Below, in pieces: positions 41,443 through 53,350 of a DNA stretch of 64,000 nt (positions are counted from its first letter, which is position 1; each line of letters opens with the position of its first letter). The notes beneath the pieces are model-generated. The model searched no databases and was not told the DNA's origin. It saw only the letters and a list, made by a program, of their open reading frames with translations. Both the position numbers and the translations under genes were made by a program. The stretch is from positions 1 to 64,000 of the forward strand of contig JAYMGJ010000050.1 of assembly GCA_037178675.1 (NCBI GenBank), given 5' to 3'. This DNA comes from Scleroderma bovista (Eukaryota > Basidiomycota > Agaricomycetes > Boletales > Sclerodermataceae).

Positions 41443-43310
41443 TCACAGGACAATGGTTTTTCTGTATGGTAGGAGCCTGCGAGACATGACACCGGCAAAA
41501 ACGGATATGGCGATCATGACGACTACCCACAAATATCCCCCGAGAATGTTTTTGTTGATGGAATAAGCGAACAGGGAGCTGAAGAGATGTCAACGTGACA
41601 ACGTATGTTTGAATCACCAGTGCACATACCTGATAAAGAATGGTGAAAATGCACGCGCAAAGCACATGGAAAACTGCACGATACCATGGGATTGACTGAG
41701 GCAGGCAGGACTCGGAGAATGCTCGTTGACCAACATCATACTCATTCTGCTCTAAGATGTCAGAGAATCTGTCTGTGCGCACACCATAGGACACTCACGA
41801 GTATGCAAGTGTTGAGATCCTGGCTATCAGGTGAATGAATGCGATGCCAATCCAGAGCAATCCCATTGTGGACGCATCCAATTTACCGTCGGCAGCCAAT
41901 CCGCCACGCGCAATGACATTGAGGAAGGGGAGGAAGAAGTAGGCAAATGGCCACATGCCCATGCAAACAACATACAATCTCGATGGGCCAAGCGTTCGCA
42001 GCAGATAAGGCACTATTGATAGTTGAAGCCCAACCGTGATGAAGCTCGAGATGGCGAGACAATAGCCTATTTTGGAAGCCTGTAAAAGGTTCGGTGTAAA
42101 CGTCGATAGGTCTGTAGTGTGTTTCTCACCGAAAAGCTCAGTCCACCAGACTCGATCGAAGAGTAACAAAAAAGAACAAATACTACGTCAAAGGCCGTCC
42201 CAATAAGGCTTAGTGCGAAGCCGGAAGTTACCAGAGCCCATATAGCTGGCAACGCCATCAGATCCTTGACACTCATAGGACCTTGTTCTACAACAGCATC
42301 ATGGGATGCATTTAAACCACATTTTTCATTTCTCCCTTTCCGCTTGCTAGGGAGGGTCTGTCATGCATAAGTAAGTGGAATGCATTTGTTAGGATGCAAA
42401 ACAAACACGATACCTCTTCCAAGAATGCAAAACCAAGGAGAACACCAATAAAAGTAAGAAGGGAAGACATGAGGCATGGTAAGAAATAGGGGTTATCTTC
42501 AAAAATGGCATAGCCAAACAGATAAGGATATTTAGATGCTCCGTAAGACAAGGTTCCACCAATAAGTGGCCTAAAGTCCTTTACACATCAGACCACTCTA
42601 TCAATATCTTAAGATGAGATACGCACCCGACTATGGACCCGAATGGCCACATTAGCCCGAAGATAGGGATCGCGAAGTCTTGGTTTGTCGTATCAGTCAT
42701 TTCTCCCAGCGCCGAGTGGACAGCAGCAACGGTTCCAGAGAGTAGACCCCCTAGACAGTTGATGAGAAATCGCTCCAGAGTGTTGGGAAAATGAAAGAAC
42801 CATACCCAAGCACCTTGTGATCAAAACCATTGCCAGAGACTTTGACAAACCGAAAACCAAAGTCGACATTGCCATGAACGATAGACCTGCGAGAATAACA
42901 GGCCGACGACCTATGGCATCTGCCGAATAGTGAGTAAGTGCAGCGACCGAGCTCGAAGACAACCTACCAGATATCTTGGCCCAGGGATATATAGAGCAAA
43001 GCTGGCAAATTGCAAATGTGCTCTCCTGAAAGCATGCTAAGGCCCGTTTTGTATGAAAATCAAAGAACGTGCGCACCACCAGCCCACTGTAGAACCCGAT
43101 GCGGGAAGGATCGTCAGTGACGTGCAGATCGTTCATGAAATCGTTCACATAAGGGAATAGCTGGGTGAATGCGATGGGATCAACGAGTCTCACAGCGCAC
43201 AGGGCTGCGAATTGGCCTTTTGGGAGAGGCGTTGGCGAAACTACCGCCTGGGCTTCGACGTGGGGGTGCTGAAGAAGGGGGGATGTCTCCGTTGCATCAC
43301 TGGAGGCCAT
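41443..43310 (-). CDS. Major facilitator superfamily transporter (DHA1-like)
   Basis: About 12-helix plasma- or vacuolar-membrane antiporter of unknown substrate, similar to the fungal and plant multidrug-resistance/ZIF-like group. The N-terminus has LPKGQFAALCAVRLVDPIAFTQLFPYVNDFM, then the loop motif WAKISDAIGRRPVILAGL (MFS motif A type) and LMWPFGSIVGPLIGGTLS. The C-terminal half has FALSLIGTAFDVVFVLFCY, a central NVIARGG loop and SLNMMLV/RMSMMLVNEHSPSPACLSQSHGIVQFSMCFARAFSPFF, then SLFAYSINKNILGGYLWVVVMIAISVFAGVMS. Start 43310 (MASSDATETSPLLQHP) is preferred over an in-frame ATG at 43472, because homologues begin with a short polar tail. Several short introns. Confidence 0.88.
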
Positions 43311-44044
43311 TGGGAGGAAGGATGGCGGGGAGATAGTTGGACTGGAACGTAATATATATGCATTCCCAACGACAACTAGTTTCCAAGAGGGGATTCGCAA
43401 ATGAGAAAATCGCCTTACCGTGGAGAGACCGATTGTATGTATACGGCAAGGAAATGAAATCGAGAAGCGCACATTTACGTGGTATCCCGCACGACAAAGC
43501 CTGGGTAGAGGGTCATTTTAGGCGTGTCGAGGCTGGTCCTGCGGGTCTTTCGGGTGGCTTTGTGCTTCATGCTGGTTTCCAAGCACCAAACGTTCGCCTC
43601 GGAGTACTGGTAGACTCAGAGTCGGTCCGATGAGTGAAACTTTAAAATTTGAACGATTACGAGCTTGATTACGAGTCGGAAATGAGAACGCGTAAAAGGC
43701 TGAAAAAGGTGAGCTGTTGGCTAATGCGCAGCTCTTTCAATCTCCCCTCGAAGTTTCCACTTGGAAGAGGACAGGACAAATCTGTGACTCCTACGGATGT
43801 CAAACCTACATAGGTTCAAGTTGGATAAGAATACCTGATCATCATCTCATTCCGTGGTTGTTGGACACCGTTCTGATGTGGAGGTACTTCCAAAATAGAC
43901 GATGCGAACAAACACAGACACACACGCAGACGTTGTCGGCGTCAGCGAGCTGCTGGTTTTGTCGTCGCCGTTCCACTGCTACTTGCAAGCCCACTCCACT
44001 GTCAAATCTGCATTGCTCCACGTCTTTAAGAACCTCCTCCAACC
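43311..44044. other. Divergent intergenic region
   Basis: About 730 bp between the MFS transporter and the hypothetical gene at 44045, holding both promoters. A short CA-rich run (43912-43930) is present. No gene seen. Confidence 0.45.
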
Positions 44045-44930
44045 ATGAACTTTAGTACCAATGACAATCCATTCCTGGTTGCCCCTCGTCCTGTCCGGGT
44101 CACCCCCGTCCACCCCCTTGTCCCTCGCTCTGCCCACCTGAGGCTTTCTAGTGTGGCCCATGATACAGACCATCTAGTCATCCAGGAGGACAACGAAAAC
44201 GTCGAGACGCCCCCTCGCATCCCCTCTACTGATAAGGAGCCATGTTCCTCCCGAGCATCTCCCCTGTACGTGTCTCCGTTTGATCCCAGGTCCTATCGTG
44301 CGTTTCTGCACCATCGCCAAGTGCATGGCAGCCCGATGCGATCTGATCGTTTGCTCTTGTCGTTCCATTTATCTAATCGATTCCACTGATCGTACAGTTC
44401 CAGCTTGCCATCAGAGGCCCTCGAGGAATTTCTTTCCATCCTACGCCCTGCCATTTTTCCCCCTACCTCTCCAGTTCTACGCTCACGTCGCAACGGTGCG
44501 GCACCCTTTGGCGTACAATTCAGGTCTAGGACAAAACTAGACGTCGCCCACTCAAGGGGAGAACACCACGCGCCGGATGACAACGATGCTGAGAAACGTG
44601 CCCCAACTTGTTCTCCAGAACCATTCAGTGAGACCTTTGCTGGCAATTGGGACAATCACTACGCCGAAATGACGTCGAGATGGCACGCTCAAGTACTAGG
44701 TTGGCAGCTATGGTCTCCCCGCCGTCTGATACATCCACTGACATGATGCAGCCTCACCTGTTTCCAGGATGCATACTCGCAATCCGTTCCCACGATACGC
44801 CTCACAAGATGTCACGCTGACTGGGATTGTGCCCAGTCGCCCTTCACCCATCACGTCGTCGACCCCGGTCTCTCCTGCAGCAGTCCCGCTCCCTTTACCA
44901 ACTCCTGACGAATCGCTTGGGGCCCTTTAA
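44045..44930 (+). CDS. Hypothetical protein, Pro/Ser-rich
   Basis: Not a family I recognise. Three exons join cleanly: intron 44266-44397 (132 nt, long for this genome) links SRASPL to SSLPSEALEEFLSILRPAIFPP. A second intron (donor in VL|GTTGGC, acceptor ending near 44750) links RWHAQVL to ASPVSRMHTRNPFPRYASQ. The product (about 235 residues) is low-complexity at both ends, Ser/Pro-rich, with one predicted helical stretch (PSEALEEFLSILR) and a WDNHYAEMTSRWHAQ segment that looks constrained. No signal peptide or transmembrane segment. The start ATG at 44045 has an ACC context. A real gene is likely because three exons keep one open frame. Confidence 0.65.
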
Positions 44931-45399
44931 ACGTGGGTTGGCAGCCGTGTGGTTGTCTCCCCTTATATTATGCCATCAATTCACCTATGCATACATATGG
45001 TCTGGACTCGGTTTATTGGCTACACTATCACACGACTACACTAAACTTTTGCAGCTATCCCGTCTGTTGCATATTATTTCCCCGCGTGTTCTTGGGGAAT
45101 ATCCGCCGCTATAGATTTGTCCCTCGATGCCTTTATTTTGGCTGTTTGGAGCCACACTGTGGCTGTCTTGGCCACGTATTAATGAATTGTAGTACTAGCT
45201 TTGTGGATTTTGTGGTCATGTATGTTAGCGCAATAATAAAGTAACTCGCTTCAATGTGTTTAACTGGGTTTCAATCATGGACCACTCTACTTTCCTGGTT
45301 ATCATCAACGCTTCACCCCATTTGCCCTCTAATTTATCTGTTATCGGAAAGACATCTTGATGGAACTCATCATTTCCGTCAGCCTTACGTCAACACGAA
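44931..45399. other. Convergent intergenic region
   Basis: About 470 bp of 3' sequence between the hypothetical gene and the M24 peptidase gene. No gene seen. Confidence 0.45.
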
Positions 45400-47116
45400 C
45401 TATGGATGGAAGGGATCCGGTGCCTGCCCACCAACATTAGCCGTTAGGTATACAGCATCCCCATCTTCATCGATATAGAAACAGTCTTCCAGACGAATGC
45501 CCACCTGTCCAAACCGGGCAAGTACTTAGCATCATCACCGAGGAGATGCAACAGTATCCTCACCTCGCCTTCGATATACACACCCGGTTCATTAGAAAAT
45601 GTGTGTCCGGGTTGAATGATATCATGCGAACCGCCTCGAAGATAAGGAGCTTCGTGATCTTCTAGTCCAATTCCTGCGAAGAGCGTCAATCAAAGTTTAG
45701 GCATCGCAGAGGCACGTCATGGTAGCCTAACCATGGCCCAATCTATGCGTAAAATATGGGCCCAGCCCACGCCCAGTCAAAATCGAACGCGCCGCCTCGT
45801 CGACGCTAGCGGTAACGACGCCCGCCTTGGCGGCGTCAAGCGCTGCAGTTTGAGCAATATGCACTGTGAACCACAGCTCGCGATGCCCACCGGATAATTT
45901 ACTATCCGGTAACATGAACGTCTAGCCACAAAAGTCAGAGCCGTATTTGTATAAACCGAGCCCATCATCAAGACTGACTCGTGTGACATCACTATTATAT
46001 CCAAATAATGTGCCCCCAGTGTCAATGAGGGCGAAATCTGATGCACGAAGCTCGCGGTCGGACCCAGATCCATGGGGGAGGGCGGCATTTTCTGGAATAA
46101 GTTCGCGGGAATCAATCCAGGGCTCAGGAGGGGGCGGGACCCTGCTTACCCCCGAAAAGTACGAGCGCCCATCTATTTTCTATACCAGCTGTTGCTAGAG
46201 CATGGTCCATTAGATCTAGTACTTGTGACTCCCGGATCCCAATGTACATCTGTTTCTGGACTGCCCGTATGGCGAGGAGTGTGACCTTAATTCATTTGGG
46301 TGAGGCGAATAGGAGTTCGAAATCAGAAAGTGAACGCACCTCGTTAGCGCATCGGAGCAAGGCGAGTTCGGTCGGTGATTTGCGGGAGCGCAAGGAAGTT
46401 ATTTCTGGGGGTGCCAAAACCACATCGGCCCCTGGTGCGGCGTTCTGCAAGCCATCGACGATGAAATGCCTGATCATTCCATCGACATATATTCTGGAAC
46501 CAATCGATAAAAAGATAGATTTTACGCCAATAATATAAGGGTCCTCGTCATCTTTCCACGAGGCATACGAGACGTCCGCTCCAGGAATCTTCAATTGTTT
46601 GGCACGGGTTTCTTCGAAATAGGGGGTAAGCACGGTGACTTTGGGCACAAATTGGTCCCCCTGAATGACCGGAGATACGACGAGTAATAGCGGACGCTCA
46701 GACAAGTTCCACGAGGCGCCAGAGATGTTGCCGAAGAACTGAGCACTGGCCCCAGGCTCTGCGATGTACGCCGATGCATTCAACTGGTGCAGAGCCTGCG
46801 CGAGCTTGTGCTGGCGCTCCAAAAATTCGGACTCGGGGATAGGCTGGACGTCTTTGCAGTGGTCTGCGAGCCCTAGTGCCCATGATTTGGCAGGCTGGTG
46901 ACCGAGATCAAGACCAAGTCGGAAAGGGCTAGCTTGCAGGAAGAGATATGAAAGCGCTGTTGCAAGCGAAAATAATATCTGCGTTCGATATCAGATTGGC
47001 ATGGAACGCCAAGTGTGTGCCATGAATTGACGTACCAAGCAGGATAGGAGATGTGTTGGAGCCTTGGATCCTGGATAGGTTGGGCCGCGAAAGAGCGTGC
47101 TCTCGGTCCTACCCAT
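45400..47116 (-). CDS. M24-family metallopeptidase (Xaa-Pro dipeptidase/aminopeptidase type), membrane-anchored
   Basis: Dinuclear-metal peptidase of the pita-bread fold. The N-terminus has a hydrophobic segment (ILFSLATALSYLFLQ) after a short basic tail, suggesting a type II anchor. A creatinase-N-like domain follows (HKLAQALHQLNASAYIAEPGASAQFFGNISG). Metal ligands are in place: Asp in LIDTGGTLFGYNSDVTR (two), His in HRLGHGIGLEDHE, Glu in SNEPGVYIEGEV and Glu in RLEDCFYID. Several introns join the exons. The start at 47116 (MGRTESTLFRG) is the first ATG after an in-frame stop; its exon ends just before the anchor. The gene is divergent from the AlkB gene, 218 bp apart. Confidence 0.9.
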
Positions 47117-47334
47117 TGCGTTCACTCGCCGGGAAAAGCTTGGGATCGGCGTTGACGACGAGGTCTAAGACTCAAGAGACTGGATTCCATTCCTTATATT
47201 CACTACTTACACAGCTTCAAGTGTTTCTGGAAGGAGCATTCCAAGTCAGATTGCTTACTATCAGATTTTGCTGTTCTACAGCAAAGTACTTGCTAATCAC
47301 GCTCGGGCAATCTTCCCCTGACTCGACAGTCACA

Positions 47335-48887
47335 ATGGACACAGATACGGACATACTCATTGCTATGGTCCTCAGTCTACTTACCGCGCCTCAGCCAGAG
47401 ACCACTGTCGTGCTTGACGCGCTTCTACAGTGTGACGGAGACGTGCAAGCGTCCGCCGATCTCATCACCGCGACATATAACTCAACTCCTGTCATCGCAT
47501 CAAAGAGAAAGGCCAGCTCGTCTGACTTGACCAACTGGCTCACTTCCGGGTCTAGACCCCCATCGAAGAAGCCCCCAAGTTCCAAGAAGCGCGATGTGTT
47601 CCATTCCGGAACAGCCGAAAAGATCACTGTACCTGCAACATCTTCTGGTTCGCCGTCGAAGCCACCTATAAATCTGATGGACGTATTACACCAGAATCCC
47701 GCTGCCAAACCCTCGATACCTCGTTTACCTCCGCTCACCCTTTCCAACCCCACCATGGTGGCACAACATACACCCTGTACTCAGCATCTGTCCATTTTGC
47801 CGCCGGAACTCGCTTGCAAATTGTTTTATTACATGGTGGACCTGTCCCGCTCGTGGACGCGCAACCGGTGGTGGCTCTTTGACCGTGTGGTGGAGAGCCC
47901 CCACCGAACATCGTTCTTCGTAAGGAAGCACAGCACAGACGAATCATGGCACGAGGCCGCTCAATACTGGCAAGTTGTGTTCTCTTTATAACCCCCCGTG
48001 CTGCAGGATATTGACAAGCCTTCAAGGTACAACGGCCGCAAGACAGATCCCCCGGAGGTATTCCCTGAGGTCATGGAGGCTGCGTGCGAGTATGTCGAGA
48101 AAGTCGTGAACGAAGAGATGTCCAAACGTGATCGGTTTCCGCTGGAGTGGGCTGGACATAAACCGACAGATCAACTTTGGCATGCGAACGTCGCTGCCGC
48201 GAATTGCTACGAAGGCGGGAAGGAAAGCGTCGGCTTTCACTCGGACCAACTAACGTACTTGGGACCGTATCCCACTATCGCGTCGTTGAGTCTCGGTGAG
48301 CAGTACCTCTTTCCTAGGGACGAACTGGAGGTGCTGATCACGGCCAGGTACGACTAGGACGTTCAGGCTGCGCGAAGTAGTGCCTTTGGATGAAATTAGT
48401 ACTCGACATGCTAGGACGTTCAATATTCCCTTACTGCACAATTCTGTCAGCAACAGCTGCCTGATCTCACTCGCGCTTCAGCTGATTTGTGTCTTTGCAG
48501 CTGATTATCATGCATGCGGCGACACAAGAGTCGTTTAAGCATTCCATCCCACCGCAATCGGTTCTGGACCTCCATCGACCCCTTCATTCTCATCCATCCA
48601 GACCGTCGTCATCCCCCGAACCGACCAACTGCAGAATCAACATCACTTTCCGATTTTACCGCCCAGATTTCAATCCCAAATCCACCCCAAGGTGCAAATG
48701 TGGTGTTCCTACCATCCTGAGGGCCGACATGAAAAATCGACACGATGGCAAGACGGATAGGTACTGGTGGACGTGTTATGCCGGCGCACAGAACGAGGGG
48801 AAGGGCTGCAACTTCTGGAAAGTCATGGACATGAAGGCAGAGCGCCGAGGGCCCACCTTCGCAGACCGCTGTCGTGAACCCACATGA
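47335..48887 (+). CDS. AlkB-like 2OG-Fe(II) dioxygenase with CUE and GRF zinc-finger domains
   Basis: Probable DNA/RNA dealkylase of the ALKBH2/3 group. The N-terminus looks like a CUE ubiquitin-binding domain (MDTDTDILIAMVLSLLTAPQPE..LLQCDGDVQASADLI). A Ser/Lys-rich linker with NLS-like patches follows. The dioxygenase core has the iron ligands in VGFHSDQLTYLGPYP (His-x-Asp), the distal His in SFKHSIPPQ and the 2-oxoglutarate Arg in RINITFRFY. The C-terminus is a GRF-type zinc finger: CKCGVPTILRADMKN..DRYWWTCYAG..GCNFWKV. Introns follow YWQ, SLSL and HNS. Start 47335 is the first ATG of the domain. The combination suggests repair tied to ubiquitin signalling and single-stranded DNA binding; that is inference. 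Confidence 0.9.
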
Positions 48888-50685
48888 AGCGTCACGATCT
48901 GGGATAACCCTGCTTTCACTGGGAGGTGACGTGGGTATGTCAGATACCAAACGTTATCGCGGCGAACTGATATCGCCAAGAGAAGGTTCCAGTCATTGAT
49001 TGGGATGGAACAGTAGAATTTCCACCAGGTGCCCCCTAAGAAGGGAATGTTTCAACGGCAGGGTTGCCATTCTGTGCCTTGTCTGCCTGGCTTTCCTCGA
49101 CAGGGTTAGACGCTTTCACCTGGCTGTCCGTTGGAGTATCAGAAGGGGATAGAATTCATCCCAAATTTTTCGCGTCCCATCCTTACTATTTCAATATGCT
49201 TTTTCGGAGCCATGCCCTGTGAACTCCTATTCTTTTTCATATATCCACACCGTTTCAGATTCATAAACGCTATCTTGCTCAATCAACTGATCGAACGTCA
49301 GATGTTTGTCCAACGATGCCCTCACTGGTGCGGGGATCCAAACCGAAGGTCCTTGGTAGATCAAACTCTAGCCCAGGTCAACCAAAGTTTATTTCATGCC
49401 TGGTGGGCATCGCCTGCCTGTTGGGATGGTCCTCAGATTGCGTAGTCCTGGTGCGACTGATCAGTTTTATTTTTAAGCATAACCACAGGACAGCCTTCTC
49501 ATACGGACAATTCCTCAGGTGCCAGCGGTTTGTGCCTGGCTCAAGAGACCTAGACGCAGTGCATAACTGGGGGCCAGAAAATATAGCGTCTCTACTGCTC
49601 TGTGTAACGATTGGACCCGAGGGCGAAAGTGACGACAATCCGATCAGGCTTCAGCGGGACACTACAGACGAATTCCGAGCATCGTTGTGGGCCATGTGAA
49701 TAAGTGGGCACGTTTTTTTCTTTTTCAAGCTAAATAAAGCAACCATTCAAACATTCATTTCGCGGTTTTGAGGACCGGGGGAGATAGCAATTGTTATCCT
49801 GACGCGGACTGGGCCCCTCTGGATTTCATTCTAGCGCGGGCATGTGTGCTTCCTTTCCCTTGGACTAACCCTCTTGGAAATTTTTTATTCCACCACCGTT
49901 TATTCTCGACCGCCTCGAGACTTGAGAGCGAGCGATCAAATGTAGCACTTCTCAGCAGACCTGGTCACCGAGTTGACTCCCAATCAACCGTCTGCCTGGG
50001 AGGGCGTTACAACAGTACTATATGTATTTAGCGCCCTAAATGAAAAATCTTTTCCAACAAAAAAATTAAATACTGCCCAAACCATCCACATCACGTCTTC
50101 CAGCTGGGACACGCTGCCAGCGTAGTACTTTAACTCTGCCCAAGCAACAAGCGAGAACGGCTGCATCAGCAAAATCGTCGAATTACGCTACACGCTTGCT
50201 GAGTTTTTGAATACTCAGGAAGCACTCTGATTGGATGGGGACGGGGTTTACGATAAAGCTTAACCAAACGGGGACTATTGTGAGCACTTTTGCTCGGCTA
50301 CACATTGTAGATGTGTTTAACAGTCTCTTGTATTTGACGGGGCCTTCTCATTGGCCCCCGAGCGTCTAAGCGGCACAAAAAAGATGTCTTACAGCATGTC
50401 CTTCCAAACGGAGAGTAGAATAACCTCTGCTCGTTCAGATAGTTTTAAGTAAAAGTAGCGGCGGGTGTTGGTGACCCTGATAGTTCGAATACACATCATA
50501 GCTAACCTTCCTAAAACGTCGCCCGGGTCCCGAGAAGAAGCATCATTTAGCATCGTTTCAAAGTCCGCGGCAAGGTACGTGGGAAATAATCTGTTCCGCT
50601 TGTCTCCGTAGGCCACCTACTCCGTTTTTGCAAAGTACCACAGGACCACCCCCATCACTTATAGATCCAGGACAAGACTGCAACG
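48888..50685. other. Gene-poor region, 1.8 kb
   Basis: No recognisable coding exons. Open frames of 60-130 codons near 49131-49699 and 49768-50031 show no domain and no supporting splice structure. Base composition is AT-leaning with a TTTTTTTCTTTTT tract near 49713. Confidence 0.4.
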
Positions 50686-51116
50686 ATGGCCCGTGTCGTT
50701 TTCCAATCCACTTCACCGCTAGGCCAACCTAAAATGGTAAGTTTCGTGTCGTGTGTGTATACCGTTATTACTGGGCGCCGTTCTGACCATTGGACGGACA
50801 ACTATGTCATTAGTTCCTCCGGAACTGGGGACCTTCTCTCGGGATGTGGGGATTCGGTGCTGGCACGGCGGCATTATTCGTACGTCTATAGTTCATGCAT
50901 GACAGCCCAAAGCTAACATGACATACTTGTTTTGTTTCTTTCTTTCTAGGTCCTGTCTGTGACACCAGTTGTCCGGAACAACTTCCTTACCCACATTCCT
51001 GTCGTGAGTACCACAGTATCACGTCTCTCGCCCGCCTGATCCGACTCGTCCACCTTCTCCTTCAGCTCGGAGATTACTTTGAAGACAAGACGCCCGCGTC
51101 GGACAAGCCATTCTGA
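50686..51116 (+). CDS. 51-residue microprotein, three exons
   Basis: Unrecognised small protein. Exons 50686-50736, 50950-51003 and 51066-51116 join in phase 0, with consensus splice sites (GTAAGT..TTTCTAG, 213 nt; GTGAGT..CCTTCAG, 62 nt). The sequence begins MARVVFQSTSPLGQPKM, continues LSVTPVVRNNFLTHIPV and ends DYFEDKTPASDKPF. A basic/hydroxylated N-terminus and an amphipathic middle would suit mitochondrial targeting, but this is only a guess. A long first intron right after a short first exon is common in highly expressed fungal genes. All three exons are 51-54 nt and phase-symmetric, which argues for a real gene. Confidence 0.6.
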
Positions 51117-52224
51117 GTACCCCCCCTAGATGTGTGTTACAATTACCCACATGGAGTAGAACCAGCACTACAATTGCAATATACTTGAGCGGACGCTACT
51201 GCACCCCCGATCTGTATTTGAACCTGGCACTATTCTCGAGCTGGATCACCGAAGATGACATGTGTTGTTTGAGGGTTACTCCGACGGGTAAGGCACCTCG
51301 TCTGTCACTTGCACCATTGGCCACACATCACCATATTTGCCACTACCGAAGTGGAAATCACCATCCCCTTGTTGATCGAGATTGGAATGGAGGAAGTAGT
51401 GGCTTGTCGAGACCCCCCGTTGTGCAACTCACCATTCTCCTCCCCCCATGTATGTCTACGGCAGCACCACACCTGCCTATGTACATGTTGCAACAACGTT
51501 GCCCAGCGTTCTTGTTGTGCGATCACCCACAATTCCTATAATGTCAACGCCACCACCACGATCAGAACTTCATTCCACGGATCACATCGTGGTCAAGGAT
51601 ATCGTCTTTGCATGATCCGGTCTGCTCCCCCTGGCCACTGATTCCATTTCGTGGTGATATCTGACCCTCTCCAGGGTGGACAGGTAGACGCCAAGCTTGA
51701 CTCATAGCTGCCTCTAGTATGTTCCGCCAGTGCGCGCGTCTATTATTGTCCAAGGCTATTAATAGCACAGGCTTGGGATTGTCAGCGCAAAGAATTGAGA
51801 ATGCGACTGAAAGGAGTGGAACGAATGATATCCCCGAACACGATAGGGGCGGGTCAAGAAAAAGATTATGTATTCGCCGCAGCATGCACGGATCAACAAA
51901 AGATGACGCCCAAGAAGGGAACGCTCACGTATGGTTATCCTAGTAGTCTCTTTGACCGCATCTTGATGCTGGTTGGGTGTGACATCCATCATCCATGACA
52001 GGACGTCCGCATGACCGCATGAGGACAAACTTGGAATGAGTGTTGAGCGGACTCACATGCCAATGCCAATGTCAACCAAAAAGATGGAGCTTCGTGAGGA
52101 CGAAATTCATCAATTTAGGGACGCGCTTTCCTATCCGCGTTTCCGCGGCTCATATACCCGCGTCAGTCGATGATATGAAGGATCAATTAAGAGGGAGAAA
52201 TAGACGTACGTGTGGAGCTGATGC

Positions 52225-52521
52225 CCACTAGAATCCATGAAAAATTTTCCAAAGACACATCGGTGCTGTCAGTGGCCAAATGACTGGACTTCCGGGATCT
52301 GGTCTTCTGCAACATATGTAACTGATAACGGCTGTGAGGCGCTCCTCATTTAAGATGACGTTGATTTTGCCACAGGAGGTGGGCTTCTCCTCACGACATT
52401 GTCGGTACTCGTCCCGTGTCAATTCAGCATTCATTATGAGGATATGATACGGCACCTGCTGTCGAGCATACGTGGGTGGGGTCCACGCCAGTCAAGACGA
52501 GGCGCTGACCTGGAAGGTCAT
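52225..52521 (-). other. Candidate exons of an unrecognised intron-rich gene (may extend to about 51560)
   Basis: ATG at 52521 begins MTFQ; a GTCAGC..CGACAG intron then joins QVPYHILIMNAELTRDEYRQC and REEKPTSCGKIN. A further exon frame reads KSSHLATDSTDVSLENFSWILVGISS on the same strand before a GTACGT donor near 52207. Downstream frames to about 51560 include FVPLLSVAFSILC, but I could not join them confidently. No family recognised. A CCAAT box and an ACGT near-palindrome lie 120-150 bp upstream, as expected for a minus-strand promoter. Confidence 0.3.
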
Positions 52522-52638
52522 TTGATGGGCCGCTAAGCAGCCCGCATCAATTTCCCAAAGAAGGATCGTCCAAAAACACAAAAGCGGCAAGGGCTTACAT
52601 ATCCAAAAAGGATTAGCGCCGCACGCGATCTCGATGGG

Positions 52639-52670
52639 CTGACACGTCAGTTTTAGTTTGCGTTGCCAAT
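52639..52670. promoter_or_regulatory. CCAAT box and ACGT-centred near-palindrome
   Basis: CCAAT at 52666-52670 (in TTGCCAATCAGAA) and CTGACACGTCAG at 52639-52650, close to a CRE-like bZIP site. They lie upstream of the candidate gene starting at 52521. Regulatory function is inferred only from sequence and position. Confidence 0.4.
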
Positions 52671-53350
52671 CAGAACGAGTCTGAGTCTCACTCCGTGCGT
52701 GGCGTCAACCTTTTGGACTGTGTTTGAGGACGACCACTGCTATCGCAGCGGAGACATGCGCCACTCGGGGTCGTACTAGCTGATCACACGACGCAAAACC
52801 GACATCATTAGAGCTGTCCAAGCGTCCATGTGAGTAGCCCTACGGAATTCAGAAACCCGTCCATCCGAGAGTGAATAACATGTACAGCACGTAGTAAAAG
52901 AGGCCGTGCTCACGTATGAGTCTGACAGCGTCGATGTTACCATGTTGGTCAGGAAGCCACATGTGTGGCTCCCTTCCCAATGGTACCTGTAGTGAGATGA
53001 TGGATCCGGCGGTACATGAGATAGCGAACGCCGGAGGGGACGAGTTGACGTGCGAATTTGGACCTACACCCTGGACCGACGCCGGGTTCGCGGGATGCCT
53101 TCGAAGCGATGAGATGGTATGTTCGTACATGAATGACAAAGGTCAAGTCCACCTCGCTGCCGCCAGGGGGGTGATCTAATAATGCGAGCAAGTGACCATA
53201 TGCTACACCAAGTTGCTCGGTTCGTGCACTATCGCTGGAGAACTTGATTGAGCCCTTCGGATCTGAGGGCGCTGAATAAGCATCCATATTTGGTCATGTT
53301 GCAGACGAGAGGTTCTTGCACGTCGCAGTCCATCCTGCGCTTGGACACCC

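Larger units (their letters stand above)
51117..53350. other. Gene-poor region with two unresolved minus-strand candidates
   Basis: About 2.2 kb without a recognised gene. Two minus-strand candidates are described separately: one starting at ATG 52519-52521 and one at 53285-53287. The stretch 52600-52850 looks like promoter sequence (CCAAT box, ACGT-containing near-palindrome). The rest (51117-51600) holds only unconvincing short frames. Confidence 0.4.
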
